Shown here: one piece after another, positions 6,422-12,169 of the stretch
How positions within the stretch are numbered: the first letter of the stretch is position 1
How the letters are laid out: each line of letters opens with the position of its first letter
Assembly (NCBI GenBank): GCA_964385505.1
Contig: CAYLPI010000114.1
Coordinates: 1 to 12,169, forward strand
From: CAITSH01 sp964385505
GTDB taxonomy: Bacteria > Pseudomonadota > Gammaproteobacteria > Burkholderiales > SG8-39
Length of the DNA stretch: 12,169 bases
Reading direction: 5' to 3'
The notes under the pieces: generated by a model
What the model was told of the DNA's origin: nothing
What the model saw: only the letters and a program-made list of their open reading frames with translations
Database searches by the model: none
Translations under genes and position numbers: made by a program

Positions 6422-7725
6422 CAATACGCCCCGGATTTGCCGCCGCTTTGCCGCGTTGCCCGATCGAGCTCGGCGCGCGTTGCCAGAATTTCTTCCTCAC
6501 TCCAGCCGAGGCAGGAGCGCATCGCCAGTGTCGAGGGGTCGTAGCGCATGTCCCAGCCCGGCCGCCCCCGCGACATCAGCGCATCGGGCAGCACAAGGCA
6601 GTGATACGCGCGCACCGCAACAGGAAAAGAACGCGCGTACTCAAGTGTGCGCCGGAACCCCTCCGGTGAGTCGCCTGGGAGGGCGAAGATGATCTGCAGC
6701 TCCGCAGTGGCGACGCTTGCCAGACGCTGCATCGCCGCCTCAAAGCGTGCCTGGTTGAAGGGCCGGTCGTGCAGCTTGAGCACCGCAGGGTCGAGCGACT
6801 GCAGGCCCACCCCGAGGTAGGATGTGCCCACCCGCGACAAAAACTCCAGATGCTCGTCCTGAATATGAGTGGGATAGATTTCCGCCCAGAAACTGGTGGA
6901 TTTGAGAAAGCCCACACGCGACTCGGCCTCGAGCAGATTGCGAAATCCCCTTGCATTCAGGTTGAGCCCGGCATCGAGCAGGAACACCGAGGGCGCACCC
7001 TGCCGTCCGAATGCCTCAAGCTCGCGCTCGATATAGTCGGCCGAGAAAACCGCCCTGGAGGTTTCACTCGCACCCCATTCACAGAATCGGCAGGAAAGGG
7101 GGCAGCCGCGATACGTTTCGAGGTAGGCGACCGACCCGGCGGGCATCAGCCCGAGCTGAAACGGTGATGCAATCGCATCGAGCTCGGCGGTCGGGGCGCG
7201 GTGCGCGGTCTGCACCCAAGTTCCGGCAACGGGCAGGTGCAGGCCGGCAACGGTGCGCAGCCCCGCGCGCGACAACTCGGGCAGGCGCGCGATCTCGCGA
7301 AAAATCGCCTCGCCCTCCATGCTCACCAGCGCATCCAGATAGGCTTGCGCCGGGGCATATGGGGCTAGATCGAACAGGGCCGTTCGCGCCGAAGGCCCGC
7401 CGAACACAATGGTGCAGTCCGGGTGCAGTTTCTTCATCCGTCGCGCGACTTCGACCAGGCAGGGCGTGGACCAGACATAGATGGAAAAACCGATCAGGTC
7501 CGGCTCGAAGGCGGCAAGGGCCTCGACATAGGCATCAACGTCGGGGCGCCGGATGTCCACCAGTGCGGTTTTGGCGCGTGCGAGGTCGGGGTCGGCGAGC
7601 ACTGCCGCCAGAATGCGACGAATGCCGTAACTGGGCAGATTCAGGTCGCCAAGCTCATTGGTATCCGGGGCCGGCGTCATGCACACCAGCGCAATTCGTC
7701 GCGAACTGAGCGCGTGCGCCGTCAC
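6397..7725 (-). CDS. Cobalamin-binding radical SAM enzyme 2 (tandem paralogue)
   Basis: Second B12-dependent radical SAM enzyme, clearly related to its downstream neighbour. From the GTG at 7725 (442 residues), the B12 domain opens with RRIALVCMTP (9-18), and FSIYVW and VFGGPSART follow. The cluster motif YRGCPLSCRFCEWG carries C208, C212 and C215. Shared signatures with the neighbour are DAGLNLNA, VGLQS, LPGDSPE, YHC-VLP-ALM and MRSCLGWSE, and both end in an aromatic-rich tail. The frame stays open to 7830, where another GTG would overlap the methyltransferase gene by 64 bases. I prefer 7725 because homology to the paralogue begins only after it. Neither start has a good ribosome-binding site. 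The ATG at 7680 would cut the first B12-domain strand and is unlikely. Confidence 0.88.
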   Translation of the reverse strand: MTAHALSSRRIALVCMTPAPDTNELGDLNLPSYGIRRILAAVLADPDLARAKTALVDIRRPDVDAYVEALAAFEPDLIGFSIYVWSTPCLVEVARRMKKLHPDCTIVFGGPSARTALFDLAPYAPAQAYLDALVSMEGEAIFREIARLPELSRAGLRTVAGLHLPVAGTWVQTAHRAPTAELDAIASPFQLGLMPAGSVAYLETYRGCPLSCRFCEWGASETSRAVFSADYIERELEAFGRQGAPSVFLLDAGLNLNARGFRNLLEAESRVGFLKSTSFWAEIYPTHIQDEHLEFLSRVGTSYLGVGLQSLDPAVLKLHDRPFNQARFEAAMQRLASVATAELQIIFALPGDSPEGFRRTLEYARSFPVAVRAYHCLVLPDALMSRGRPGWDMRYDPSTLAMRSCLGWSEEEILATRAELDRATRQSGGKSGAYWWSFPRRH

Positions 7726-7766
7726 GAAACGGTCTTGCTTTTCGGGGGCTGCCTCATCGCGCGATT

Positions 7767-8600
7767 CTACCCCGCCGGTTTGACGAAGCGAAAACACTCG
7801 TACCGAAGCAAGCTTTCCGCGTGCAGCCACTTGAGCATCATCGCCGCGCGCAAGGCCGCGTTGTCCGACGCGATCCAGTCACCCGCATCGGCCGGCGTGG
7901 TGAAACCGTGGCTGGGCATCACGTTTGCGCTGATGTCGCTGCGCCGCTCCATCCGCAACCCGGCCGCCCTCGCAATGTCCGGATGATCGGCATCGGCACT
8001 CCACACATCCGGCCACGGCCCGTAACCGTTTTGCAGCGCGGCCGCGATATCAAATGCCGGCGTGTCCAGTCGCCTCGCCGTCGTATCGATGCTGATGTCC
8101 GAACAAACCATGGCGCCGCCCGGCCGCAATACCCGCGCCGCCTCGCTGAAGAACGCGCGACGCGACGAAAAATGGAACATTGCTTCGATGCACAGCACCA
8201 GGTCAAAACTGCCGTCAACGAACGGCAGCGCGCATGCATCGGCTTCCTGCCATTGCAGACGGTTGCCGTTGCGCGCCTCCAGCCCGGCGCAGATGGCAAG
8301 CTGCCGCGGGTCGATGTTGACCCCGGTCAATTGCATGCCGGAGCACTGCGCGTTGATGCCGGCGAGCGTGCCGCCGAACCCGCATCCCACATCGAGCACC
8401 GCCTGGCCCGCAGCGGGGTCGGCAAGGGAAACCAGTTCGTCGTTAAGCCGCTGCTGCGCGCGGCCGAACTCCTCCGCAGCCATTGCAGCACCCGCGGCCG
8501 GCGGCGACTCCCAATAACCGAGGTGGACAAGGCGATTGCCTGCGCCGCGATGAAAATCCGCGATCAGCCGGTCAAAGTACGGCGGAACCGGTGCGGGCAT
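7767..8600 (-). CDS. Class I SAM-dependent methyltransferase
   Basis: Predicted soluble methyltransferase with a seven-strand Rossmann fold, using S-adenosylmethionine to methylate a small acceptor. From ATG 8600 it has 277 residues: an N-terminal HLGYW element (26-30), common in small-molecule methyltransferases of the sugar, glycine and tocopherol types; motif I VLDVGCGFGG (68-77); acidic post-I NIDPRQL (95-101); EADACALPF (119-127); and VLRPGG (157-162). Alternatively, a TTG at 8606 overlaps the stop of the preceding oxygenase gene (TTGA), adding two residues. I chose the ATG because it is stronger. Either way the two genes are packed together and probably coupled. In this operon it probably does an O-, N- or C-methylation on the pathway intermediate. 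The acceptor is unknown. Confidence 0.9.
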   Translation of the reverse strand: MPAPVPPYFDRLIADFHRGAGNRLVHLGYWESPPAAGAAMAAEEFGRAQQRLNDELVSLADPAAGQAVLDVGCGFGGTLAGINAQCSGMQLTGVNIDPRQLAICAGLEARNGNRLQWQEADACALPFVDGSFDLVLCIEAMFHFSSRRAFFSEAARVLRPGGAMVCSDISIDTTARRLDTPAFDIAAALQNGYGPWPDVWSADADHPDIARAAGLRMERRSDISANVMPSHGFTTPADAGDWIASDNAALRAAMMLKWLHAESLLRYECFRFVKPAG

Positions 8601-8602
8601 GC

Positions 8603-9478
8603 TCAACCCCAGCAGTACATCGCGTCACCGTTTCTGCTGAGGGCCATGAAGCTGCACGCGGTCCAGCGCTTGCGCGCGCCAAGCACCGGAGACACACGAT
8701 GCAGGTAGCGCCCGGAATCAAGAATGATCATGGCGCCGGGGGGAATGCGAAACGACACTGAACCGAGCTGCGCCGTATCGGGCTTCGCGCGTACACGATC
8801 ATCACTCACCGGCAATGCGTCCTCGGGTTCACAGCGTAAATCAAAAACCTGCAAGGCGCCCCCCTCATCGGCCATGTCCAGCGTCAGCACGAACGAGGTC
8901 ATGTGCAAATCAACCAGGCTGCGCAGATGCCTGTACGAGGGCCGCAATGCCTGCTCATTGTCAAAATGCGGCGGAATATAACCTTCCTGCAGGTGCGCGC
9001 GCAGCGTCGTGAACATGTAGTGCTGGCCCTGTTCCGGCCCCGGGGGGGCGGTAAAGCGCCGGCCGCCGTCAAGCGCGGCAAGAATTGACGCGACGCGTTC
9101 GCGCAGGCCCTGCCCTGCGGGGAAAAGGGACGCCAGTTGCACGTCGAACACAGCCGCCTCGTCAAAGTAGCCGGTTAGTGCCGGCTCGGCGAGATTCAGG
9201 TTCCGGCCGTAAAACCAGGCCCGGAATTTTTCCGGGAACCAGGTTTGCAGAAACCCCGGATCGTGGCGCTCAAGCCTGTCCACGACACCGCCCAGCAGCC
9301 CTGGGTCGTACACCTTGTACACGATGACGGCCTGCAGTTCACCGCGACGAATGCGTTCGAACGCATCCGGAAACAAAGCGGCGTCTGCGGCCTGGATGTC
9401 CAGGCAGGCGAGAAAGCCGCCACGAGTGGACTCGCGCGCACGCCCCGGTTCGCGCAGCGCCTCTTCCGCGTCACCCAC
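8603..9478 (-). CDS. 2-oxoglutarate/Fe(II)-dependent oxygenase
   Basis: Predicted non-haem iron oxygenase, likely hydroxylating or desaturating a small substrate. From GTG 9478 it has 291 residues. The iron facial triad is visible as H171 and D173 in PPHFDNE and H260 in YLHRVSPV. R271, eleven residues later in ARKRW, is placed as the 2-oxoglutarate-binding arginine. MFTTLRAHLQEGYIPPHFD, FVLTLDMADEGGALQVF and PPGAMIILDSGRYLHR give the double-stranded beta-helix core. An upstream in-frame ATG at 9673 exists, but the added residues lie inside the kinase gene and are low-complexity out-of-frame translation. The chosen GTG overlaps the kinase stop by 8 bases (GTGGGTGA), a typical coupling arrangement. 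The gene ends against the methyltransferase start. Confidence 0.86.
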   Translation of the reverse strand: MGDAEEALREPGRARESTRGGFLACLDIQAADAALFPDAFERIRRGELQAVIVYKVYDPGLLGGVVDRLERHDPGFLQTWFPEKFRAWFYGRNLNLAEPALTGYFDEAAVFDVQLASLFPAGQGLRERVASILAALDGGRRFTAPPGPEQGQHYMFTTLRAHLQEGYIPPHFDNEQALRPSYRHLRSLVDLHMTSFVLTLDMADEGGALQVFDLRCEPEDALPVSDDRVRAKPDTAQLGSVSFRIPPGAMIILDSGRYLHRVSPVLGARKRWTACSFMALSRNGDAMYCWG

Positions 9479-10112
9479 GCCGGCCCGCCCCGAAGCGCTG
9501 CTCAATCCCGGCTTCGACCTGGCGCACCAGCGATGCACTGTCGGCCGTGCCATCAATGACCATATCGGCATCGGTGGCAACAGTTTCACGCTGGATACGA
9601 AGCAAATAACCGACGACATCCAGGTAGTTGCCCAGATAGACCTGCAGCCAGCCGGAAAACACCCCCGGATCATCTGGACCGGCAGCCGAAGATTCGACGG
9701 CCATTTGCCGCACCTTGCGCGCCAGCGCGATGTCGAGCGGCGTGTCTATCCAGACCAGAAAATCAATATGCACCCCGGTCGCCGCATGCCGGCGTCCAAA
9801 TTGCGTTTCGAAGAACACATATCTGCCAGCCGGTTTGATCGCCGCGCCTGCCTTGAGTGACCTCAAGTCCTCCGCCAGCCCCGCGACCGGCAACTCATCC
9901 GTGGCGCCGCCGCTTATCATCCATTGCTTAATCTTCTCGATTGGCTGCCCGGTGAGTTGTTCGTAGTCGTCAAAATAAATGCATGCCGCGCCGGGGAAGC
10001 GGCCGGCCAATTCGCGCACCAGCGTGGTTTTGCCGCCGCCGACCGGCCCTGCGACGCCGATGACGTAGCGTACCCCATCATCAGGCCCGGTCGCCTCCAC
10101 AGAGGCGCTCAC
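9471..10112 (-). CDS. P-loop kinase, uridine-kinase-like
   Basis: Small cytoplasmic P-loop NTPase of the nucleoside/nucleotide kinase superfamily, 213 residues. Walker A is GPVGGGKTT (22-30). YFDDYEQ (46-52) matches the acidic substrate-side motif of uridine kinases. FLVWIDTPLDIAL (118-130) is the Walker B-region strand, and ARKVRQM (131-137) looks like a LID arginine cluster. The start is GTG at 10112, overlapping the preceding stop as GTGA, with a GGAG ribosome-binding site 5 bases upstream. Its place between oxygenase and unknown genes suggests phosphorylation of a pathway intermediate rather than housekeeping nucleoside salvage. That is inference; a genuine nucleoside kinase is possible. 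Confidence 0.85.
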   Translation of the reverse strand: MSASVEATGPDDGVRYVIGVAGPVGGGKTTLVRELAGRFPGAACIYFDDYEQLTGQPIEKIKQWMISGGATDELPVAGLAEDLRSLKAGAAIKPAGRYVFFETQFGRRHAATGVHIDFLVWIDTPLDIALARKVRQMAVESSAAGPDDPGVFSGWLQVYLGNYLDVVGYLLRIQRETVATDADMVIDGTADSASLVRQVEAGIEQRFGAGRRG

Positions 10113-10921
10113 GGCGGCTCCGCATCGTAGTACAGAGTCACAAAATCGCGGCCATGCCGGTTAACACCCCCGGACAAATGCCCCAGCCTGCGTCCCCTGA
10201 TCTGATTGAAAAGCGGATCGAACTCGGCGCCAGGAATCGCGTACAACTGCTGCAATTGCGCCAGCGGCACCTCGATATCCTCGATACGCAGTCCAGCATC
10301 GTGCAGGTTGATGTCATACGACCGCCTCGGGTTGTCCTCCTCGCTGACCTCCAGATACATCAGTGGCGCGTTCGTGCGGCGCAAAGCCATGTCGATGATG
10401 CGCTGTGTCGCATCGAGCGCTGTGCCACCGGCCGCATCCGGACAGAGGGCCGCCTGCCGCAGTTTCAGTTGTCGCGCCGAAAGGTCGGGGTGGTAAAGAT
10501 AGCGCGCAACCGTGGCGACGCGTGGATCGCCTACATCCCATTTGTAGGCAAGATGCAGCAGCACGGTATCACCGGGCTTGCGTGCCGGCCCATCGCACGT
10601 CACGGCGAACTCCAGATAGACCTTGTAGGTGCCGGAAACATCGTCCCGCTCGAAGCCGAAATGCACGGTGCTTGCGCGGGGTAGATTTTCACGCAGCGCT
10701 GCATGCTGGCCCGGAGGCATCCCGATCCGTTCGCAAATGTCGGACAAAACCTCGGGCGCAATGTCGGACTTGCGAATACCCAGCAAATAACGCTCGCCAA
10801 GCAGCGAACCTTTCGACATCTTGAAAGAACGCTCGAAGCCCTCCAGTGGCACATTGTCCAGCATCCTCGCCAGAACATCGCCGTGGTCCGTCACACCGTG
10901 GCTGGCGGTAGTATTGTCCAT
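10109..10921 (-). CDS. Unrecognised 270-residue protein in the biosynthetic operon
   Basis: I do not recognise this family. From ATG 10921 it has 270 residues, no signal peptide and no membrane segment. Its middle and end are a series of strand pairs: STVHFGFERD with YKVYLEFAV (85-107), VLLHLAYKWD with VARYLYHP (120-145), APLMYLEVSEED with SYDINLHDAG (185-210), and LGHLSGGVNRHG with DFVTLYYD (246-266), with predicted helices between. Repeated helix-strand-strand-helix units of this kind resemble ABBA-type prenyltransferase barrels, but that is only an eye-level impression. No catalytic motif was identified. The frame is open further up to 11077, but those residues are arginine-rich and overlap the adaptor gene. 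The gene lies 52 bases after the adaptor and overlaps the kinase start by 4 bases, so it belongs to the operon. Confidence 0.85.
   Translation of the reverse strand: MDNTTASHGVTDHGDVLARMLDNVPLEGFERSFKMSKGSLLGERYLLGIRKSDIAPEVLSDICERIGMPPGQHAALRENLPRASTVHFGFERDDVSGTYKVYLEFAVTCDGPARKPGDTVLLHLAYKWDVGDPRVATVARYLYHPDLSARQLKLRQAALCPDAAGGTALDATQRIIDMALRRTNAPLMYLEVSEEDNPRRSYDINLHDAGLRIEDIEVPLAQLQQLYAIPGAEFDPLFNQIRGRRLGHLSGGVNRHGRDFVTLYYDAEPP
10118..10121 (-). promoter_or_regulatory. Ribosome-binding site deciding the kinase GTG start
   Basis: GGAG, read on the minus strand, lies 5 bases before the GTG at 10112, inside the last codons of the preceding gene. It supports the GTGA overlap as the true start of the kinase gene. 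Confidence 0.6.
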
Positions 10922-10973
10922 CCCTTTGCCCGCTGCTCCATGCCGTCTGCCGAGGCGCCGTGAACGACCGGCG

Positions 10974-11792
10974 TTATTTCGAGGAAAACCGCACCTGACA
11001 GCGGACTCCGGAGGGGAACTTGTTACCCGGATTCGGCAGTTCAAGCCGCACCCCGAAAGTCCCGCTGGCCGCATCAATCACACGGTCGACGACAACAACC
11101 TTGGCGGTGTAGGCCCCCTTGATCAGGGGCTGCATCGTCACATCGCCCGACATTCCGGGGCGTATGGCACCGAAAAGCTCGAGCGGTGCAATCACCTCCA
11201 CGTTAAGCGGATTGATCTGCGCGAGCTTGAGTATCTTCTCGTTTCCGACCCGCTCCCCGGGCCCGAGCAGCCGCTCGACGACCACCCCGTTCAGGGGGCT
11301 GCGGATAACGCGCTGGTTAAGCACCTCCTGCTGCTGCTTCAACTCCAGACCGGCGATGCGCGTCTGTGTTTCAAGCTCATCCTTTTCATTCGCCGAGATC
11401 AACTGCTTTTTGAACAACTCGTCGTTTCGAGCGACTTTGCGCTTGCCAAACTCTTCCTGGGCTGCGCGCAACTCCACCGTCGCGGCCTCGACGGTGGAGT
11501 TGAGCCTCGCGACGATCTGACCTTTGGCAACGTTTGCGCCGCGATCAACCAGGATTTCACTGAGCGTTCCCTCCACGGGACTGCCGACATTGACGATCAG
11601 ATGGGGCTCAAGCAGGCACTCCATCGCCTCGCCCATTTTTTTGCCGCCATTCCCGCTTTGCACCGGCGCCACCTTGGGCAGTGCAAACGGCAGCGCAACG
11701 GGTTTGGGCGGGGCCGACAAATCCGCGGTGAATACGATTGGCGCGGCGCCAAGCAGTATTGCGCCCAACAAGATGTGTACGTGCTGCCGCAT
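10974..11792 (-). CDS. Periplasmic adaptor (HlyD/RND membrane-fusion protein family), short form
   Basis: Adaptor subunit expected to link an inner-membrane exporter to the outer membrane or envelope. The protein has 272 residues, shorter than the usual 350-400 of RND adaptors. A signal peptide is visible (MRQHVHILLGAILLGAAPIVFTA, cleavage near 23). A proline-rich linker (27-45) is followed by a split biotinyl-lipoyl domain: first half VGSPVEGTLSEILVDRGANV (69-88), second half VIRSPLNGVVVERLLGPGERV (162-182). About 60 residues of charged coiled-coil hairpin lie between them (100-160). The C-terminal barrel and membrane-proximal part include RPGMSGDV and DAASGTFGVRLELPNP. The ATG at 11792 has a GAGGAA site upstream. 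No pump or outer-membrane channel is in the window. It is the first complete gene of the operon. Confidence 0.88.
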   Translation of the reverse strand: MRQHVHILLGAILLGAAPIVFTADLSAPPKPVALPFALPKVAPVQSGNGGKKMGEAMECLLEPHLIVNVGSPVEGTLSEILVDRGANVAKGQIVARLNSTVEAATVELRAAQEEFGKRKVARNDELFKKQLISANEKDELETQTRIAGLELKQQQEVLNQRVIRSPLNGVVVERLLGPGERVGNEKILKLAQINPLNVEVIAPLELFGAIRPGMSGDVTMQPLIKGAYTAKVVVVDRVIDAASGTFGVRLELPNPGNKFPSGVRCQVRFSSK

Positions 11793-11799
11793 ATCAATA

Positions 11800-11805
11800 T
11801 TCCTC
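11800..11805 (-). promoter_or_regulatory. Ribosome-binding site of the adaptor gene
   Basis: GAGGAA, read on the minus strand, lies 7 bases before the adaptor ATG at 11792. It fixes this start over nearby alternatives. Confidence 0.75.
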
Positions 11806-11829
11806 TATAAAGCCCGCATCAAATGCAAA

Positions 11830-11887
11830 CAAGGCATACGGGTGACCAAACCGTTCGGCTACAGCCGATACATGTTCGCATGCCTTG
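11830..11887. repeat. Inverted repeat filling the gap before the adaptor gene
   Basis: CAAGGCAT (11830-11837) pairs perfectly with ATGCCTTG (11880-11887) across 42 bases. Between them lies a small perfect palindrome, CGGCT-AC-AGCCG (11856-11867). It takes up most of the 100-base gap between the partial right-edge gene and the adaptor, beginning 5 bases after the former's stop. No T-run follows on the minus strand. It may be an mRNA structure separating two operon segments, or an operator. No clear promoter was found here. Confidence 0.4.
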
Positions 11888-11892
11888 CAAAT

Positions 11893-12169
11893 TTACTCGG
11901 GTCTGCCGGAGAAGGACAGAATATCGCCCATTTGTTTGTCCATTTTCAGCAGGTTCTTGCGCACCCGCGACTGCATGCGTTCGGTACGATACTGGGCAAA
12001 GCGCACCAGCAGGCGCTTGCTGGCCGCATCCCAGGGTGCGCCGGGTGGCACGAAGCGGCGCACAAGCCACTCCAGCAAACCACCGCGAAAAGGCTCCAAC
12101 ACCGGGTCCTCCAGGGACAGTATGGCTTCGAAGGTTCCGGGGTCACCCTGCCGGGCGCAACGCCCGGCA
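11893..12169 (-). CDS. C-terminal part of an unrecognised protein (5' end outside window)
   Basis: The frame is open from the window edge to a TAA at 11893-11895, giving at least 91 residues of a C-terminus. The sequence is charged and helix-rich, with LLEWLVRRFVPPGAPWD, then RLLVRFAQYRTERMQSRVR, and it ends MGDILSFSGRPE. It has no membrane segment or recognisable motif. A GTG at 12102 could start a 69-residue protein, but the frame continues upstream without a stop and no ribosome-binding site precedes that GTG, so a longer protein is likelier. It lies 100 bases before the adaptor gene on the same strand and may be the previous gene of the same operon. The function is unknown. Confidence 0.6.
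   Translation of the reverse strand, partial: AGRCARQGDPGTFEAILSLEDPVLEPFRGGLLEWLVRRFVPPGAPWDAASKRLLVRFAQYRTERMQSRVRKNLLKMDKQMGDILSFSGRPE

Noticed and set aside
7821..8708. Plus-strand open frame of 295 codons
   Set aside because: Antisense to the methyltransferase, whose SAM motifs are unmistakable. The translation is Arg/His-rich and motif-free.
10821..11810. Plus-strand open frame of 329 codons
   Set aside because: It lies opposite the adaptor and the 270-residue protein, both with clear signatures or operon packing. Long antisense frames are expected at this GC content, and its translation shows no recognisable domain.
11793..11892. Search for a RiPP precursor peptide near the radical SAM operon
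   Set aside because: No short frame with a ribosome-binding site and a leader/core-like sequence was found here or in the other gaps (4882-5047, 10922-10973, 7726-7766). The RiPP idea is not supported by this window.

Overview
The window looks like a betaproteobacterial chromosome segment (Burkholderiales-like, inferred from high GC, a Bug-type TctC receptor next to TctB/TctA, and a PuuE-like deacetylase). No database search was possible, so the taxonomy is a guess. Every gene I can support lies on the minus strand, so transcription runs from high to low coordinates. Both window edges cut genes: TctA at the left and an unrecognised protein at the right.

Region 1 (1-2947) is a tripartite tricarboxylate transporter locus in the order tctC-tctB-tctA. 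A strong hairpin plus T-run sits between tctC and tctB, a layout that would let the periplasmic receptor be made in excess over the membrane subunits. Region 2 (3162-4881) holds two separate metabolic genes: a TerC-family membrane protein (probable metal-ion transporter) with its own promoter-like sequence, and a CE4/PuuE-like polysaccharide deacetylase family protein.

Region 3 (5048-11792) is the interesting part. Seven genes follow one another on one strand with overlaps or short gaps: a short periplasmic adaptor (HlyD/RND membrane-fusion type), an unrecognised 270-residue protein, a P-loop kinase of uridine-kinase type, a 2-oxoglutarate/Fe(II) oxygenase, a class I SAM methyltransferase, and two paralogous cobalamin-binding radical SAM enzymes in tandem. 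Four joints are overlaps or near-overlaps, and most starts are GTG or possibly TTG, which suggests translational coupling. Two B12-radical SAM enzymes, a SAM methyltransferase, a 2OG oxygenase and a kinase together look like a small-molecule tailoring or biosynthetic operon. The adaptor at its head suggests export or envelope delivery. I do not recognise the product. No precursor-peptide gene, NRPS or PKS is visible, so the RiPP/NRPS/PKS labels are not supported here. The operon may continue upstream into the partial gene at the right edge, which ends 100 bases before the adaptor.

No rRNA, tRNA, CRISPR array, insertion sequence or attachment site was seen. The non-coding gaps are all under 300 bases. 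They hold one convincing terminator, one plausible promoter, ribosome-binding sites and several inverted repeats of unknown role.
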